Shown in pieces: positions 1 to 9,734 of a stretch of DNA of 64,000 bases; the first letter of the stretch is position 1; each line of letters opens with the position of its first letter. This DNA is from AP-15 sp963762575. GTDB lineage: Bacteria; Pseudomonadota; Alphaproteobacteria; ATCC43930; CGMCC-115725. The notes under the pieces were generated by a model. That model did not search any database and had not been told where the DNA came from. It saw only the letters and a list, made by a program, of their open reading frames with translations. Location of the stretch: NCBI GenBank assembly GCA_963762575.1, contig CAVXLL010000008.1:1-64000 (forward strand), given 5' to 3'. A program made the position numbers and the translations under genes.

Positions 1-2882
1 CCGCTCAGTTCGACCGATCCGCCATGGACGATTGCACCCGGTGTTTTCGCCAGCCGATCGAGCGCGGAAAAAGCCGCAGCGGTGTCCTTCGGCTTGAATC
101 GCGCGGTCAGGTGTGCGCTGCGCGTTGAGCTTCAGGCGTTTCTCGGGCACCAGGGGCGCAGTCGCCACCCAACCCGAGGGGTCCATTCCTCTTCCTTTCG
201 AATATTGACCGTTCACTTCGGCGATAACACGCAATTGCGTCGCGCCGGCGGGTGCCTTCATCTCGCCAGATATTGGCGGCCCGTCCTTTGGGATCAGAGC
301 CGTCAAAGGTCGCCCGGATCGTTGCCCCGCGCGGGATGGCGAGCACCGAAACCCGATATCCGTCCGAGACGCGCCTCACATCCGGCTTCACACGGATCGG
401 CGCTCGCCACTCGCAAACATCCCGGTTTCGGCGACGCCTTGGCTGTCGACTCCAAGAAACCAGACGGCCGGCGCTGTCGTCTCGTAGACGCGGCCGTCGA
501 GTTTCTCCGCCGTCTGCGGTCTGGCGGCCGCTTCTCCGAAAAATAGACGAGGTCCGCATCCTCGGCTGTCACATTAATCTGGAACCGGCCGGTGACCATC
601 GGGTCCTGGGCAAAATCGTCTTGACGAGCGTGACCCGCGTTCGCCGCTCCCATTTCTTGGCGACTAGCCCTTCCTTTTCGCGCCAATAGCCGCGCTGGAC
701 GGCGGTTCGGAATAAGTTGATCAAGTCCGCCCCGCGGCAACCAAAACCAGCCGGGCCGAACGGCAGCATTTCGCCGCAGGGAGGCCTGCACCGCATCGGC
801 GTCGAACAGGAAGTCCTCGGCGTCTTGCCGGATATTGTCGAACTGTGCGTCGAACTTGTCGGTCGGAATGAACTTGCCGCGCTTGGTCAGCGTATCGACG
901 ATCTGTTGCTCGCCTGAATAGTCGTTTCGGTCAAACTCCATGCGGAAATCGTCTACTTTGCGCAGCGACCTGCCGGTCGGAAAGACGATCGTCTTGAAGG
1001 TTTCGCGCAGCGCGCTGGTGAAGCCTGCTGCCTCGCGCCCTTTACGCTCTGGAGTTCCGTCATTTGCGGCGACTCGGGCCGTGCTGCGCCTTGATCCGCT
1101 CCTCGACCTTCTCGATGGCCCGCATACGCCGGGCGCTGGTGCGCAGTGTCGAGACCGCGTTCGGATCGGCCGTAAGGACCAGCACGCGGTTCTGAAGGTC
1201 CTGCTTGTTCCACCAATCGACGAAAGTCCTGCAGGAAGATTGCTCGGCAGGCCGTTCGAAAATGATGAGCGTGGGCCGCTCATCGTCAAGCTGAATTTCA
1301 TCGAGCGCCGGCAGGATCGCCATGCGGTCGGAATAGAGCGCTCCGGTGCGCGGCTTGAAGACTTCCTGCAATTTGTCGCGAAGCGTCTGATCGACCTGTT
1401 CTTCGGCGATGTTTGCGGCAATCTCGGTGATTTCGGCCGTAACATTTGCCGTCTGCCCGAAGAATACGCGATGGTCGACGCCCAGAAACAGATACCAGGC
1501 TTGACCCTGAAGCCGGCCGAGCGCGCGCCTTGATCTCCGATACTTCGAGCAGGGGATCGACGAGGGCCTCGATCAACTCGCCGTCGGTGAGCCCGCGCAA
1601 CGGCGTCTCGGCCGCGGAAAGCGACGACATCAGCAACACTTTAGCGACCGCTGATGCGGTGAATTGCCGTCGGCCGCGTCGATCTTCTCGGCAAGGGCTT
1701 ACCCCTATCGGCCACGTCATGCGAGATCGCGTTGCATATGCGGATTGATCTTCCGAATTTCCTCCAGCGTCCCCTGATCGTTGAAATCGAGATGCTGAAG
1801 ACCGATCAGAAACGCATTGTCATTTGTGAGCCATGCGCCGCGCACGGCCAGCCGCAGGAGTCGGATCAGAGCGCGCGTCTTCTGATATCCGCGGTTCTCG
1901 GCGAACCGGGCGACGATATCGCGAATTGAAGGATGGAAGGGATAAGTTTCGCGGATGCGCTCGATGAAGGTCTCCGGCGTGGTCGGAATGGTGTCGACCC
2001 GCTTCGCCTTCTGAAGCGCCGCAACATAGGCTTGCGCCACTTCATCGACCCGGTCGGCCGATCGGCAGACTCATCAAACAGGCGCTTGCGAACGATCGCA
2101 AACACCTCGCCGGTGTTCTGCTGCACCGGCGTGATCGCCTGGGCGTTTCGATCGTAGTGCTTCGAAAGATTCTCGATTAGGTGCGTAGCTGCCCGGAGCC
2201 GTCGAGATAAATATCGTCCTTGAGGTTGGTGACGACGACGCAAGCGCGGGGGCAACGTGGCAGCGCGTTGAACAGCCGTTCGAGCGCGCCGATAGTGAGA
2301 TCGCCGAGTGTCGGTTCCCGACCGGCTCGCCCTGGGCCATTTGCAGATAGCTCGGCAGCTCGTCGAGCAGGATCAGAACGGGCTCATCGCCGAGCAGGGC
2401 CACCCATTCGTCGATGCCAGGCGTCTTGGCGCCGTTACGCCAGAACGGGGCCATGACATCGCCGCGCCCGAGTTTTTCGGCGATAAAGCCCCACAGAAGG
2501 TGTCTCTGGATTTTGGTGGCCGTTGAAAATGACAACTTTTGCCGCGCCGAACTCGTTGCCGGCTCCGTAGCTTCGGGACGATCTCGCGGCGCAGGGTCGG
2601 GTCAGCCGCGAGCAGTCCGAACGCGATAAGGCTGTGCGTCTTGCCGCCGCCCATCGCCTGGGTGAGATAGAACGCGCCGTCATCGCTCCTTCCGGCCAGC
2701 CGTTCGAAGCCGCGTTCGACCAGGAGTTGCAGACCTGCGGTGAAATGATTGCGCTGGAAGAACTCACGGCCATCGACCTTGCCGGACGCAAAATCCTCGA
2801 TCTGCGCCACCTGTTCGACCAGGCTATCGCTCGTAACCACCGCATTCGGCGTGCAAAGTCGGCTTACCGTCTCGATCGGCAT
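1..2882 (-). pseudogene. DUF499-family AAA+ ATPase, multiply frameshifted, 3' end beyond window
   Basis: The reading begins at 2882 and moves frame at least six times before the window edge, so no full protein can be made as written. The N-terminal piece carries a Walker A loop (QAMGGGKTH, residues about 75-83), and the next piece a Walker B-like LILLDELPSYL, both characteristic of DUF499 ATPases. Further pieces (about 2040-1717, 1371-1060, 1060-560 and 110-1) keep colinear protein-like sequence in alternating frames. DUF499 proteins are known from genomic defence islands next to DUF1156-type methyltransferases; no such partner is visible here, but the downstream side is outside the window. 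I infer a decayed anti-phage or restriction-like locus. Sequencing error could explain some shifts but hardly all. Family assignment is fairly secure; exact breakpoints are approximate. Confidence 0.75.
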
Positions 2883-3244
2883 GATTAGGCCCGCGGTTGT
2901 GGGTTAATCACCGGTGCATCGGCGGGTTAAAGATTTTGTTGCGGCTGAGCTGTGACGTGGGAGTCCTTCGGGTAGAGTGTTCATCATAGCACGTCCGATT
3001 GCGTAAGTTGGCAGCGCTCTCCCGCTTACCACCTTCACTGAGCTCCGAATATGGTTCCGTGAGCGCATTCTCTCCCCTCGGGAAGGGGAGCATGTGAAGT
3101 GGGGCGTCACCTGAGAGCCTCGAGCGGTTCTCCCAAACGCGGCTGTGCCGCGAAATCTCGCATTCGGTACCCGAAAACGGTACCCACGCAGGCAGAAGCT
3201 CGCACCTCACGGAGCTTGGCACTCTTATACGGTATTGAAATGAT

Positions 3245-3325
3245 TGGTGGGTGCAGCAGGACTTGAAACCTGCGACCCGCTGATTAAGAGTTAGCTGCTC
3301 CGGAACTGATCTATTCCCGCTGAAC
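3245..3325 (-). pseudogene. Degenerate tRNA-Lys(CTT) 3' part, possible attachment-site remnant
   Basis: Read on the minus strand, the segment has a D-arm-like AGATCAGTTCCGGAGC, an anticodon arm with loop CTCTTAA (anticodon CTT), a T arm and a genomic CCA end (3247-3245). The 5' acceptor strand does not pair with the 3' TGCACCC. The T loop has eight instead of seven bases because of one extra T. It therefore cannot be a working tRNA. The 3' half of a tRNA beside a recombinase cassette (3684-6350) fits an old integration scar, but large serine recombinases do not typically use tRNAs, so that link is inference. Confidence 0.6.
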
Positions 3326-3683
3326 GGCTGAGACACACAGAACACCAGTAGAAAGGCCGAACTACCCCAGTAAGCGGACCGGCCGGCCGGTGGCCAGCGC
3401 GACCGGGTTGGGTCAAAGTGAGACCAATGTTACCACTGAGCCCTGGTCAGCAGTCGAGTGGATAGCAGACGCCGACCTGACCAGGGCATCGTTCTATTGG
3501 GATTCGGTTCCACATTGCCGAAATCCGCCCAGTGCGTGCCAAGTTCGCGGCCGAGCAATTCCATGCTCGGATTGCGCCAAACAACGCCATGACATTATCC
3601 CGAATAGACTGGCTTTGACCGCTGAAGAGAGCGTGAGTGGGGTCACCGGCGCAACCGCGCAGGTCAATCAGGAGACCCCACCC

Positions 3684-4154
3684 ATGCGCATCTACATCAT
3701 TGGCAATGACGGAATCACCCTGTGCCGCGAGCCTCCGGCCACCGTGAACAAGGGCGAAGTTGCTGTTGCCTCAAGGGAGGAGTTGCACGCCGCCCGGCTC
3801 AGCGGCAAACGCCTGCTGGCGCTGTGGAACGCGCTCCCGGGTGTCGAGAAGCAGACGAAGGTCGGTGACCGCGATACGCTGATCGATCAGCTGTGGTCGG
3901 CGATCGAGGCCTTGCCGGACCCGGACCAACCGTCCGACACAAAGCGCCCGTCAAAGCAGGAGGCGGTGATCGCGATGCTGCAACGACCCGAGGGCGCGAC
4001 CGTCGACGAAGTCGCGAGCGTGATGGGTTGGCAGCGGCACACGGTCCGGGGGCTGTTCTCCGGAACTCTGAAGAAGAAGCTTGGGCTGACCCTCGCCTCA
4101 GCGACGGAGGAGCGCGGCCGGGTCTATCGCATCGCCGCCCCGGAGCCGGCATGA
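3684..4154 (+). CDS. DUF3489 domain protein
   Basis: A 156-residue protein starting at the ATG preceded by CAGGAGA; a longer in-frame reading from 3390 has no protein-like sequence before this point. The N-terminal half is unassigned (starts MRIYIIGNDGITLC). The C-terminal half from about residue 95 matches DUF3489: a winged-helix-like segment with KQEAVIAMLQRPEGATVDEV and GWQRHTVRGLFSG. Such proteins probably bind DNA. The stop codon overlaps the ATG of the DUF2924 gene (ATGA), which in turn overlaps the recombinase gene, so the three are translationally coupled. DUF3489, DUF2924 and serine recombinase genes recur together in alphaproteobacterial mobile regions; function is unknown, but a helper role in recombination or its control is plausible. 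Confidence 0.85.
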   Translation: MRIYIIGNDGITLCREPPATVNKGEVAVASREELHAARLSGKRLLALWNALPGVEKQTKVGDRDTLIDQLWSAIEALPDPDQPSDTKRPSKQEAVIAMLQRPEGATVDEVASVMGWQRHTVRGLFSGTLKKKLGLTLASATEERGRVYRIAAPEPA

Positions 4155-4666
4155 GGCGCGCGATCCACGATGCAACGGCTTGCCGGGAGGCGCTCTTGCG
4201 CCTCCCCAAGCTCGGCCTCGGCGAGCTTCGGCAGCAGTGGCGCGTTCTCTACAAAGCGGAGGCGTCGCCGTACCTCAGCCGCGAACTGCTGCTGCGAGCT
4301 GTCGCATACCGGATGCAGGAGGTCGCTCTCGGCGGCCTCCGCCCGGAGCGGCAGCGTCAGCTCCGTCAATTTGCTCAGCAGCTCAACGGGAGCCAAGAGG
4401 TGCGGATACGTCCTCGTCCCGAGCTGAAGCCTGGAACTCGGCTGGTTCGAGAATGGCAGGGTCGAACCTATGATGTACTGGTGCTCGATGACGGCTTCTC
4501 TTGGCAGGGCACGAGTTACCGCTCGCTTTCCGCCCTCGCGGGAAAGATCACCGGCACAGCGTGGTCGGGACCGCTCTTCTTCGGATTGAAGCCGAACCGC
4601 ACCGCTGCTCTCAGGCCCTCGCGGGGACCACGTTCAGCCGGAGAGGACGGCGATGCCGCGAGCTGA
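4151..4666 (+). CDS. DUF2924 domain protein
   Basis: A 171-residue protein whose ATG overlaps the DUF3489 stop by four bases and whose end overlaps the recombinase start by 14 bases. It shows the hallmark DUF2924 sequence: LRQQWRVLYKAEASPYLSRE and LLLRAVAYRMQE in the first third, then GTRLVREWQGRTYDVLVLDD, and at the end ITGTAWSGPLFFGL. The last segment recalls a short basic module that often sits beside recombinases. No enzymatic motif is visible. The domain is nearly always encoded next to DUF3489 and resolvase-type recombinase genes, so I infer an accessory DNA-binding or directionality factor. The C-terminal tail of about 25 residues after GLKPN is poorly conserved and may be dictated by the overlapping recombinase start. 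Confidence 0.88.
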   Translation: MRRAIHDATACREALLRLPKLGLGELRQQWRVLYKAEASPYLSRELLLRAVAYRMQEVALGGLRPERQRQLRQFAQQLNGSQEVRIRPRPELKPGTRLVREWQGRTYDVLVLDDGFSWQGTSYRSLSALAGKITGTAWSGPLFFGLKPNRTAALRPSRGPRSAGEDGDAAS

Positions 4667-6350
4667 CGCGAGCCGCAGACGTTGCGCGATCTACACCCGC
4701 AAATCCTCCGAGGAAGGGCTCGAGCAGGAATTCAATTCGCTCGCGGCGCAGCGCGAAGCCTGCGAGGCCTACATTCGCAGCCAGCAGCACGAGGGTTGGC
4801 TGTTGGCGAGAAACCGCTATGACGATGGCGGGTTCTCGGGCGGCAATCTCGAGCGACCCGCGGCGCAACGCCTGCTCACCGATATCCGGGCGGGCCGGAT
4901 CGATATCGTGGTCGTGTACAAGGTCGACCGGCTGACCCGCTCGCTCGCCGATTTTGCCCGGCTGGTCGAGCTCTTCGACGCACAGGGTGTGTCGTTCGTT
5001 TCGGTGACGCAGCAATTCAACACGACGAGCTCGATGGGGCGCCTGACGCTCAACGTGCTGTTGTCCTTTGCCCAGTTCGAGCGCGAGGTCACCGGTGAAC
5101 GCATCCGCGACAAGATCGCCGCCTCAAAGAAAAAGGGCATGTGGATGGGCGGCAATGTGCCGCTGGGCTATGACGCGAGCGAGCGCACGCTCGTCATCAA
5201 CCCTGCCGAGGCCGAGACGGTACGCCGCGTCTTCGCTCTCTATCGTGAGCTCGGCTGCGTGCGCCGGGTCAAGGAGGAGGCCGACCGTCTCGGGCTTCGG
5301 ACGAAATGCAGCACGACAACGAATGGCACCGAGCGCGGCGGCAAACCCTTCTCGCGCGGTCATCTCTACACACTGCTCTCGAACCCGATTTACACCGGCC
5401 ACATAGCTCACAAGGGTGAACTCCACCCCGGTCAGCAGGCGGCCCTGATCGACGATGAGAGCTGGTCCACTGTTCGGGACCAGCTCGCAGCCAATACGAG
5501 CAACCATCGGCGCAGGGCTAAAGCAGCCGAGCCGAGCTTGCTGGCCGGCCTGCTGGTCGATGCTCGGGGGGAGCGGCTCACGCCATCACACGCCGTCAAG
5601 AAGGGCCGACGCTATCGCTACTACGTCTCCGCTGCACTGATCACCGATGCCGGAACGGATCGCGAAGGCTGGCGGCTCGCCGCCAGGGAGATCGAGGAGG
5701 CGGTGATCAGGATCCTGGCCGACGCGCTGACCAGCCCGGCGAGCTTGGTCGAGCGGTTTGGCGCCGCCGGCATGCCGAGCGACCAGGTTCGGAAACTGCT
5801 CAGTCGGGCGGCCGGTATGGCAGCAGCGCTCGGTGGCTCACCGGGGGAACGAGCAAAGCTCGTTCGCGAGCTCGTCGAGAAGATCATCGTCGATGAGAAG
5901 ACGATCATCATCAAGCTGCGGCGCGGCCTTCTGTTGGGCGAGGATGTCGCGTCATCCGCATCGGAGGCCGCAAGTGACAGCGCTGTCGAGCTGACGGCGA
6001 CAGCCGCCTTCACGCGGCGCGGTGCCGAAACCAAATTGGTTCTGCCCGGATTAGCGCCGCAGAAGCACAGCTCGAGATGTGATCCGGCGCTGATCAAGGC
6101 GATTGCGCGGGGGCGCGCGTGGTTTGAGGAGCTCGTCAGCGGCCGCGCCCGATCGCTCCAGGAGTTGGCCAAGCGTGACGGCATTTCCCGGCGCTACATT
6201 CGCCGTCTCATTGGCCTCGCCTTCTTGAGCCCGGAGCTGATCGAGGCGATCTTGCAGGGCCGGCAACCCGTCGCGCTCACTGCGACGCGGCTGACCGAAC
6301 TCGATCTGCCGCTGGACTGGACGGAGCAGCACAAACTGCTCGCAGGCTAA
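4653..6350 (+). CDS. Large serine recombinase
   Basis: A 565-residue site-specific DNA recombinase. The resolvase catalytic domain (residues about 8-150) has the nucleophilic serine in YTRKSSEEG (Ser18), with conserved arginines in SLAAQREAC and KVDRLTRS and the helix ERIRDKIAASKKKG. The Recombinase domain follows (VPLGYD to GHIAHKGE, about 165-260). A zinc-ribbon-like region with KKGRRYRYYVSAAL lacks the usual zinc cysteines, as in the subfamily that accompanies DUF2924. The C-terminal 200 residues include a helical part and an HTH-like stretch (RSLQELAKRDGISRRYIRRL). The start was chosen because it overlaps the DUF2924 end, giving a coupled operon. It looks intact and probably active, making 3684-6350 the most intact mobile cassette in the window. 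Confidence 0.93.
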   Translation: MPRADASRRRCAIYTRKSSEEGLEQEFNSLAAQREACEAYIRSQQHEGWLLARNRYDDGGFSGGNLERPAAQRLLTDIRAGRIDIVVVYKVDRLTRSLADFARLVELFDAQGVSFVSVTQQFNTTSSMGRLTLNVLLSFAQFEREVTGERIRDKIAASKKKGMWMGGNVPLGYDASERTLVINPAEAETVRRVFALYRELGCVRRVKEEADRLGLRTKCSTTTNGTERGGKPFSRGHLYTLLSNPIYTGHIAHKGELHPGQQAALIDDESWSTVRDQLAANTSNHRRRAKAAEPSLLAGLLVDARGERLTPSHAVKKGRRYRYYVSAALITDAGTDREGWRLAAREIEEAVIRILADALTSPASLVERFGAAGMPSDQVRKLLSRAAGMAAALGGSPGERAKLVRELVEKIIVDEKTIIIKLRRGLLLGEDVASSASEAASDSAVELTATAAFTRRGAETKLVLPGLAPQKHSSRCDPALIKAIARGRAWFEELVSGRARSLQELAKRDGISRRYIRRLIGLAFLSPELIEAILQGRQPVALTATRLTELDLPLDWTEQHKLLAG

Positions 6351-6568
6351 ACCGCAACTCCGGACAGATATGCCCCAGGCCGCGGCCCCACCGCGGCCGC
6401 GCGTCGTTTGCAAACGGTCAGAACTTTCGGGAGGTGGGACTGCATCAATGCCCGTCAGAGAGAAAGGGCGAAGGAGTCCCGGTTCGCAGCCTGCGCGTCC
6501 CTTCTCACGTCCCCAGCCACCCGCAGACCGCCGCCAAAGTGCGGGGCTTTTCGCCTATAGCCTCAGGG

Positions 6569-6628
6569 TTCACTGCTGAGACAGACTGGCTGCTGGAGGA
6601 AAGCGGATTTCGAACTGGTGGTCCCACC
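6569..6628 (-). repeat. tRNA T-arm-like dispersed repeat, copy 1
   Basis: The minus strand reads AGTTCGAAATCCGC, then TTCCTCCAGC, then an AGTCTG block, matching copies at 10211, 10341, 15172, 20661, 27909, 31257, 35625 and 61284. The rest of 6351-6782 holds no gene I can support. Confidence 0.6.
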
Positions 6629-6782
6629 TCGTCCGGCGCGTGGTGCCACGACCTCAGAATGCGCCGATGCGCTCAGCCCGCCGACTAGGTGAAGCATCCG
6701 ATGCGGTCCGTCGATTTATATGTGCGGAAAAGCAGCTCTTATGAGGATCCTCGCCCATCACCATTCGCCTCGGGAGAAATCA

Positions 6783-6917
6783 ATGCGAAATTCATTCAGT
6801 TTGCGCTGGCTAGCAACCCTAGGTTTGACCCCCGCCCCGGCCACTGCGATGCCAAGCGGCCCGTTTGATGGTTCATGGAGCGTGGTTGTCGCCTGCGCTC
6901 AGGCACCAGACAGGTGA
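6783..6917 (+). pseudogene. Truncated small secreted protein
   Basis: A 44-residue reading that begins with a signal-peptide-like N-terminus (MRNSFSLRWLATLGLTPAPA) followed by GPFDGSWSVVVAC. The FDGSWSVV motif is typical of the start of the mature part of small secreted alphaproteobacterial proteins of about 130-150 residues, so the reading probably ends prematurely at 6917. A GGGAGAA ribosome-binding site precedes the ATG. No downstream continuation was recognised in other frames, since the amidohydrolase gene on the other strand starts its coverage at 6981. Confidence 0.45.
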
Positions 6918-6980
6918 TCTGGGTCCGTGGGAGTGCCGGTCGGCCGCATCCGCAAGCTCCATCCAGATGCGAGCGGAGGC

Positions 6981-8444
6981 TCACTTCGACGGGAAGGTCG
7001 GGGGCATGATCTCAGCGGCGCTGCGCCCGGCCCAATCGAAGCCTGGCACCTTCTCGATCGCGCGGCGCTGCGCCATCTCGAGCCGGGCACCGGCATCGGC
7101 GTAGTCGAAAGCGAGCGCCTTGCCCTCGCGCACGACCTGCTGACCGCCTACGAACACATGCCGTATCGCCCGCTCGCCGGCGGCATAAACGAGACTGCGG
7201 ATCGGATCGTAAAGCGGCTGCATCGTCGGATGGGTGATATCGACCATCACGAAGTCGGCTTTGGCGCCCGGCGTGATCCGCCCGAGATCGTCGCGGCCGA
7301 GCGCGCGGGCGCCGCCGGTCGTGGCCGAGGTGAAGACGTCGGCCGCGGTCACTGCATGCGCCTGGCCGGCGGCCACGCGCGCCATGATCGCGGCGGTGCG
7401 CAACTCCTCGACGAAATTGTGCGGGAAGGTGTCGGTACCGATCCCCAGATTGACCCCGGCGGCACGATAGCGGCCGAAATCCTCGAGCAAGATGCCGCGG
7501 CGCGAAAACACCGTCGGGCAATGCGCTACGGTGGTGCCGGTTTCGGCGAGATGGGCGAGGTCGTTGCGGGTCGGCCAGTGCAGCCAGGAATGATGGTCAA
7601 GAAAAATCGCGTGGCCGATTATCGCGTTGGCGCCGAGCACGCCGATCTCGCGCAGCCATTCGATCGGCGTCCGGCCGCACCGCCGCATGATCTCGTGAAA
7701 CTCGACGACGCTTTGCGCCGCATGGATCTGCAAAGGCAACCGGCGTTCGCGCGACACCGCGGCGCTGTCGCGCAATAGCGCTTCGGTGCAGGTGTCGACC
7801 TGTGCCGGGTAAAGCACGCCGTCGAGACGGCCCGACGGATGCTGGCGCGCCCGGTCGATCACTCTGAGCGCGCGGTCGAGCCCTTCCCGCCCGGCCTGTT
7901 CGTCCCAGGTGTAACGCACCTCATGACCATTTGGCGTGTACCAGCGGCCCGAGCGGAACATCGGCGCGGCATAGACCCGCATGCCGCTGGCGCCGAGCGT
8001 GTCCAGCCAATCCTCGCGCGCGGCGGACAGGTCGCATACGGTGGTGACGCCGCTCTGCATCAATTCGCACAGCGCGACCTCGGTCGCGGCCCGCCGGCCC
8101 CCGGGATCGGCCTCGAACAGCGGCAGGTATTCGTAGAGCGAGCTCATGTAGAGCTGGCGGCTGCCTACCTCGTCGGTCAGGCCCTTCAGCATCGGCTCGG
8201 AGGAAGGGTGCGCGTGGATGTCGACAAAGCCCGGCAGAACCGCAAAGCCGCGCCCGTCGATCTCGACCGCATCGGCGTGGTCGGCCGGCCCGGCCGGGCC
8301 GATCGCGGCGACCGTGTCCCCTTCGACCGTCAGGTCGACATCGCGCCGATAGACATGGGATTGCACCGCATGGTCCCAAGCGACGAGCCAGGTGGCGTTG
8401 CGGATAATCCGCCGAGGCGGTGCTGGTTGGAGCGGCTCAGGCAT
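6981..8444 (-). CDS. Amidohydrolase / cytosine deaminase-like metal-dependent hydrolase
   Basis: A 487-residue protein of the amidohydrolase superfamily, chlorohydrolase/deaminase branch. Metal-binding signatures are visible in order: HAHPS after VLPGFVDI (about residue 75), QIHAAQSV (about 245), IIGHAIFLDHHSW (about 285) and GIGTDTFPHN (about 345). The C-terminal sandwich domain has ITPGAKADFVMVD. I start it at MPEPLQ (8444), which has GAAGGG just upstream; a second ATG lies 18 bases earlier. The substrate is probably an N-heterocycle or guanidine-type amide, but the sequence does not tell which. It is followed by no same-strand partner downstream. The GFA and nitroreductase genes lie upstream on the same strand with 36-bp and 20-bp gaps, so the three may be one operon. 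Confidence 0.88.
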   Translation of the reverse strand: MPEPLQPAPPRRIIRNATWLVAWDHAVQSHVYRRDVDLTVEGDTVAAIGPAGPADHADAVEIDGRGFAVLPGFVDIHAHPSSEPMLKGLTDEVGSRQLYMSSLYEYLPLFEADPGGRRAATEVALCELMQSGVTTVCDLSAAREDWLDTLGASGMRVYAAPMFRSGRWYTPNGHEVRYTWDEQAGREGLDRALRVIDRARQHPSGRLDGVLYPAQVDTCTEALLRDSAAVSRERRLPLQIHAAQSVVEFHEIMRRCGRTPIEWLREIGVLGANAIIGHAIFLDHHSWLHWPTRNDLAHLAETGTTVAHCPTVFSRRGILLEDFGRYRAAGVNLGIGTDTFPHNFVEELRTAAIMARVAAGQAHAVTAADVFTSATTGGARALGRDDLGRITPGAKADFVMVDITHPTMQPLYDPIRSLVYAAGERAIRHVFVGGQQVVREGKALAFDYADAGARLEMAQRRAIEKVPGFDWAGRSAAEIMPPTFPSK

Positions 8445-8480
8445 GGCATCCCTTCGAAGCAAATTCCCCGCGCCACGTCG

Positions 8481-8891
8481 TCAAGCGGGCGGTTGCGCTT
8501 CGAAAACTTCGTCGCCCGCGGCAAATGTGATCCACGGCTGCTTGCTGCGGGTCCAGATGTGCCGGGTCGGCCGCAGCCATGAGGTATCGTCGAGGCTGCC
8601 CGCGCGCACGCGGACGAAGCCGTCCCTTGGCAGGCCGCAAATCCAGGAGCCGCACTCCGGGCACACCAGCCGGGTGTTGACCCGTCCGCTATCGGCCACG
8701 CGCTGCAGAGGTTTGGGCTCCAGGCCGCTGAGACGAAAGGCCGTCTCCGCGACGACAAGCCCCATAGAGAAGGCGCTGCTGGTCAACCGCTGGCAAGCGG
8801 TGCAGTGACACGTATAGACCGATTGTGGCTCCTCCGTGATCGCGTAGCGGACCTTCCCGCATTGGCAGCCGCCGGTCTGCGGCAATCTCAT
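8481..8891 (-). CDS. GFA (glutathione-dependent formaldehyde-activating) family protein
   Basis: A 136-residue protein with the zinc-binding cysteine pattern of the GFA/CENP-V fold: GGCQCGKVRY near the start, YTCHCTACQRLTSSAFS (about residues 30-45) and LVCPECGSWICGLP (about 75-88). These proteins bind zinc through such cysteines; most have no proven substrate. The start at 8891 has a strong AGGAGGG site, while the same frame stays open upstream to 9203 only because it runs antisense through the nitroreductase end. It lies between the nitroreductase and the amidohydrolase on the same strand and is probably cotranscribed with both. Confidence 0.9.
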   Translation of the reverse strand: MRLPQTGGCQCGKVRYAITEEPQSVYTCHCTACQRLTSSAFSMGLVVAETAFRLSGLEPKPLQRVADSGRVNTRLVCPECGSWICGLPRDGFVRVRAGSLDDTSWLRPTRHIWTRSKQPWITFAAGDEVFEAQPPA

Positions 8892-8911
8892 AATATCCCT
8901 CCTGTCTGGCA

Positions 8912-9553
8912 CTAAGCTCCCGGCGAATACGACTGACCCCATCGGTCTCGGTAGACGACTTCGGCAAGCGGCACTCGCCGAACCGGCCCGAACCGGCCTA
9001 TCGGGTAGCCGATCGGCAAGAGCGCATATGAATGCACGTCGGCCGGCAAGCCGAGAGCACTCTCCACCTCCTTTTCGAAGGTCAGATAGAGCGTCGTCAG
9101 CGTCGCACCCAACCCGAGTGCTCGCGCCGCCAGTAGCATGTTCTGCACGGCGGGATAGATTGAGGAGCCGGCCGTACGGGACGGGTTCGCTCCCGCCAGG
9201 CATGGCACGATCCAGACGGGAGCCTCATGGATGTGGTCGGCGAGATACTGGGCCGCGTCGAGCATTCGCCGGAAGCGCTCTGGGCTCGTCCCGGGAGCAG
9301 GGTCCCCCGCGCTGTAACGGGGATAAACAACCTGGTCCCAGGCCCGCTTGTAATACGTCCCGACCGCCTGCTTGACCTTGGGATCGGTAACAACGAGGAA
9401 TCGCCAGCGCTGCATGTTGCCGCCGGACGGCGCGGCCGTCCCGGCTTCGAGGATCTTGCGGATCAACTCCGGCGGCACCGGGTCCGGCTTCAGCCGACGC
9501 ATTGATCGGGTCGTAGCGATGATCTCGAACAGGTCCCCGGATGACTCCGGCAT
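8912..9553 (-). CDS. Nitroreductase family protein
   Basis: A 213-residue flavin-dependent nitroreductase-like oxidoreductase. It shows the FMN-binding start (IIATTRSMRRLKPDPVP), AAPSGGNMQRWRFLVV (about residues 40-55) and a C-terminal GATLTTLYL / LPIGYPIGRFGPVRR region. The start at 9553 is supported by AAGGAG six bases upstream; a longer open frame to 9730 has no such support. These enzymes reduce nitro groups or quinones or act as flavin-dependent dehydrogenases, using NAD(P)H. It is the first gene of a likely nitroreductase-GFA-amidohydrolase unit on the minus strand. Substrate unknown. Confidence 0.9.
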   Translation of the reverse strand: MPESSGDLFEIIATTRSMRRLKPDPVPPELIRKILEAGTAAPSGGNMQRWRFLVVTDPKVKQAVGTYYKRAWDQVVYPRYSAGDPAPGTSPERFRRMLDAAQYLADHIHEAPVWIVPCLAGANPSRTAGSSIYPAVQNMLLAARALGLGATLTTLYLTFEKEVESALGLPADVHSYALLPIGYPIGRFGPVRRVPLAEVVYRDRWGQSYSPGA

Positions 9554-9734
9554 GTCATACTCCTTGCAAATGCATCGGCATAAAGGCTCTGCCTGCCTCC
9601 ACGCAAGCGAAAGGGCGGCGAGCTGATCGAAGCCGTTACTCTGCAATAGCGATGTCGCGCCGCGGAAAAGCGGCGCTATGGATTGCGGCGGCGCGTGATA
9701 CGGTGCTTCGTTGCCGCATCGGGAGCCCAAACCA

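Noticed and set aside
3074..3092. Hairpin CTCCCCT/AGGGGAG as a terminator
   Set aside because: There is no T-run on either side, and no gene ends close by.
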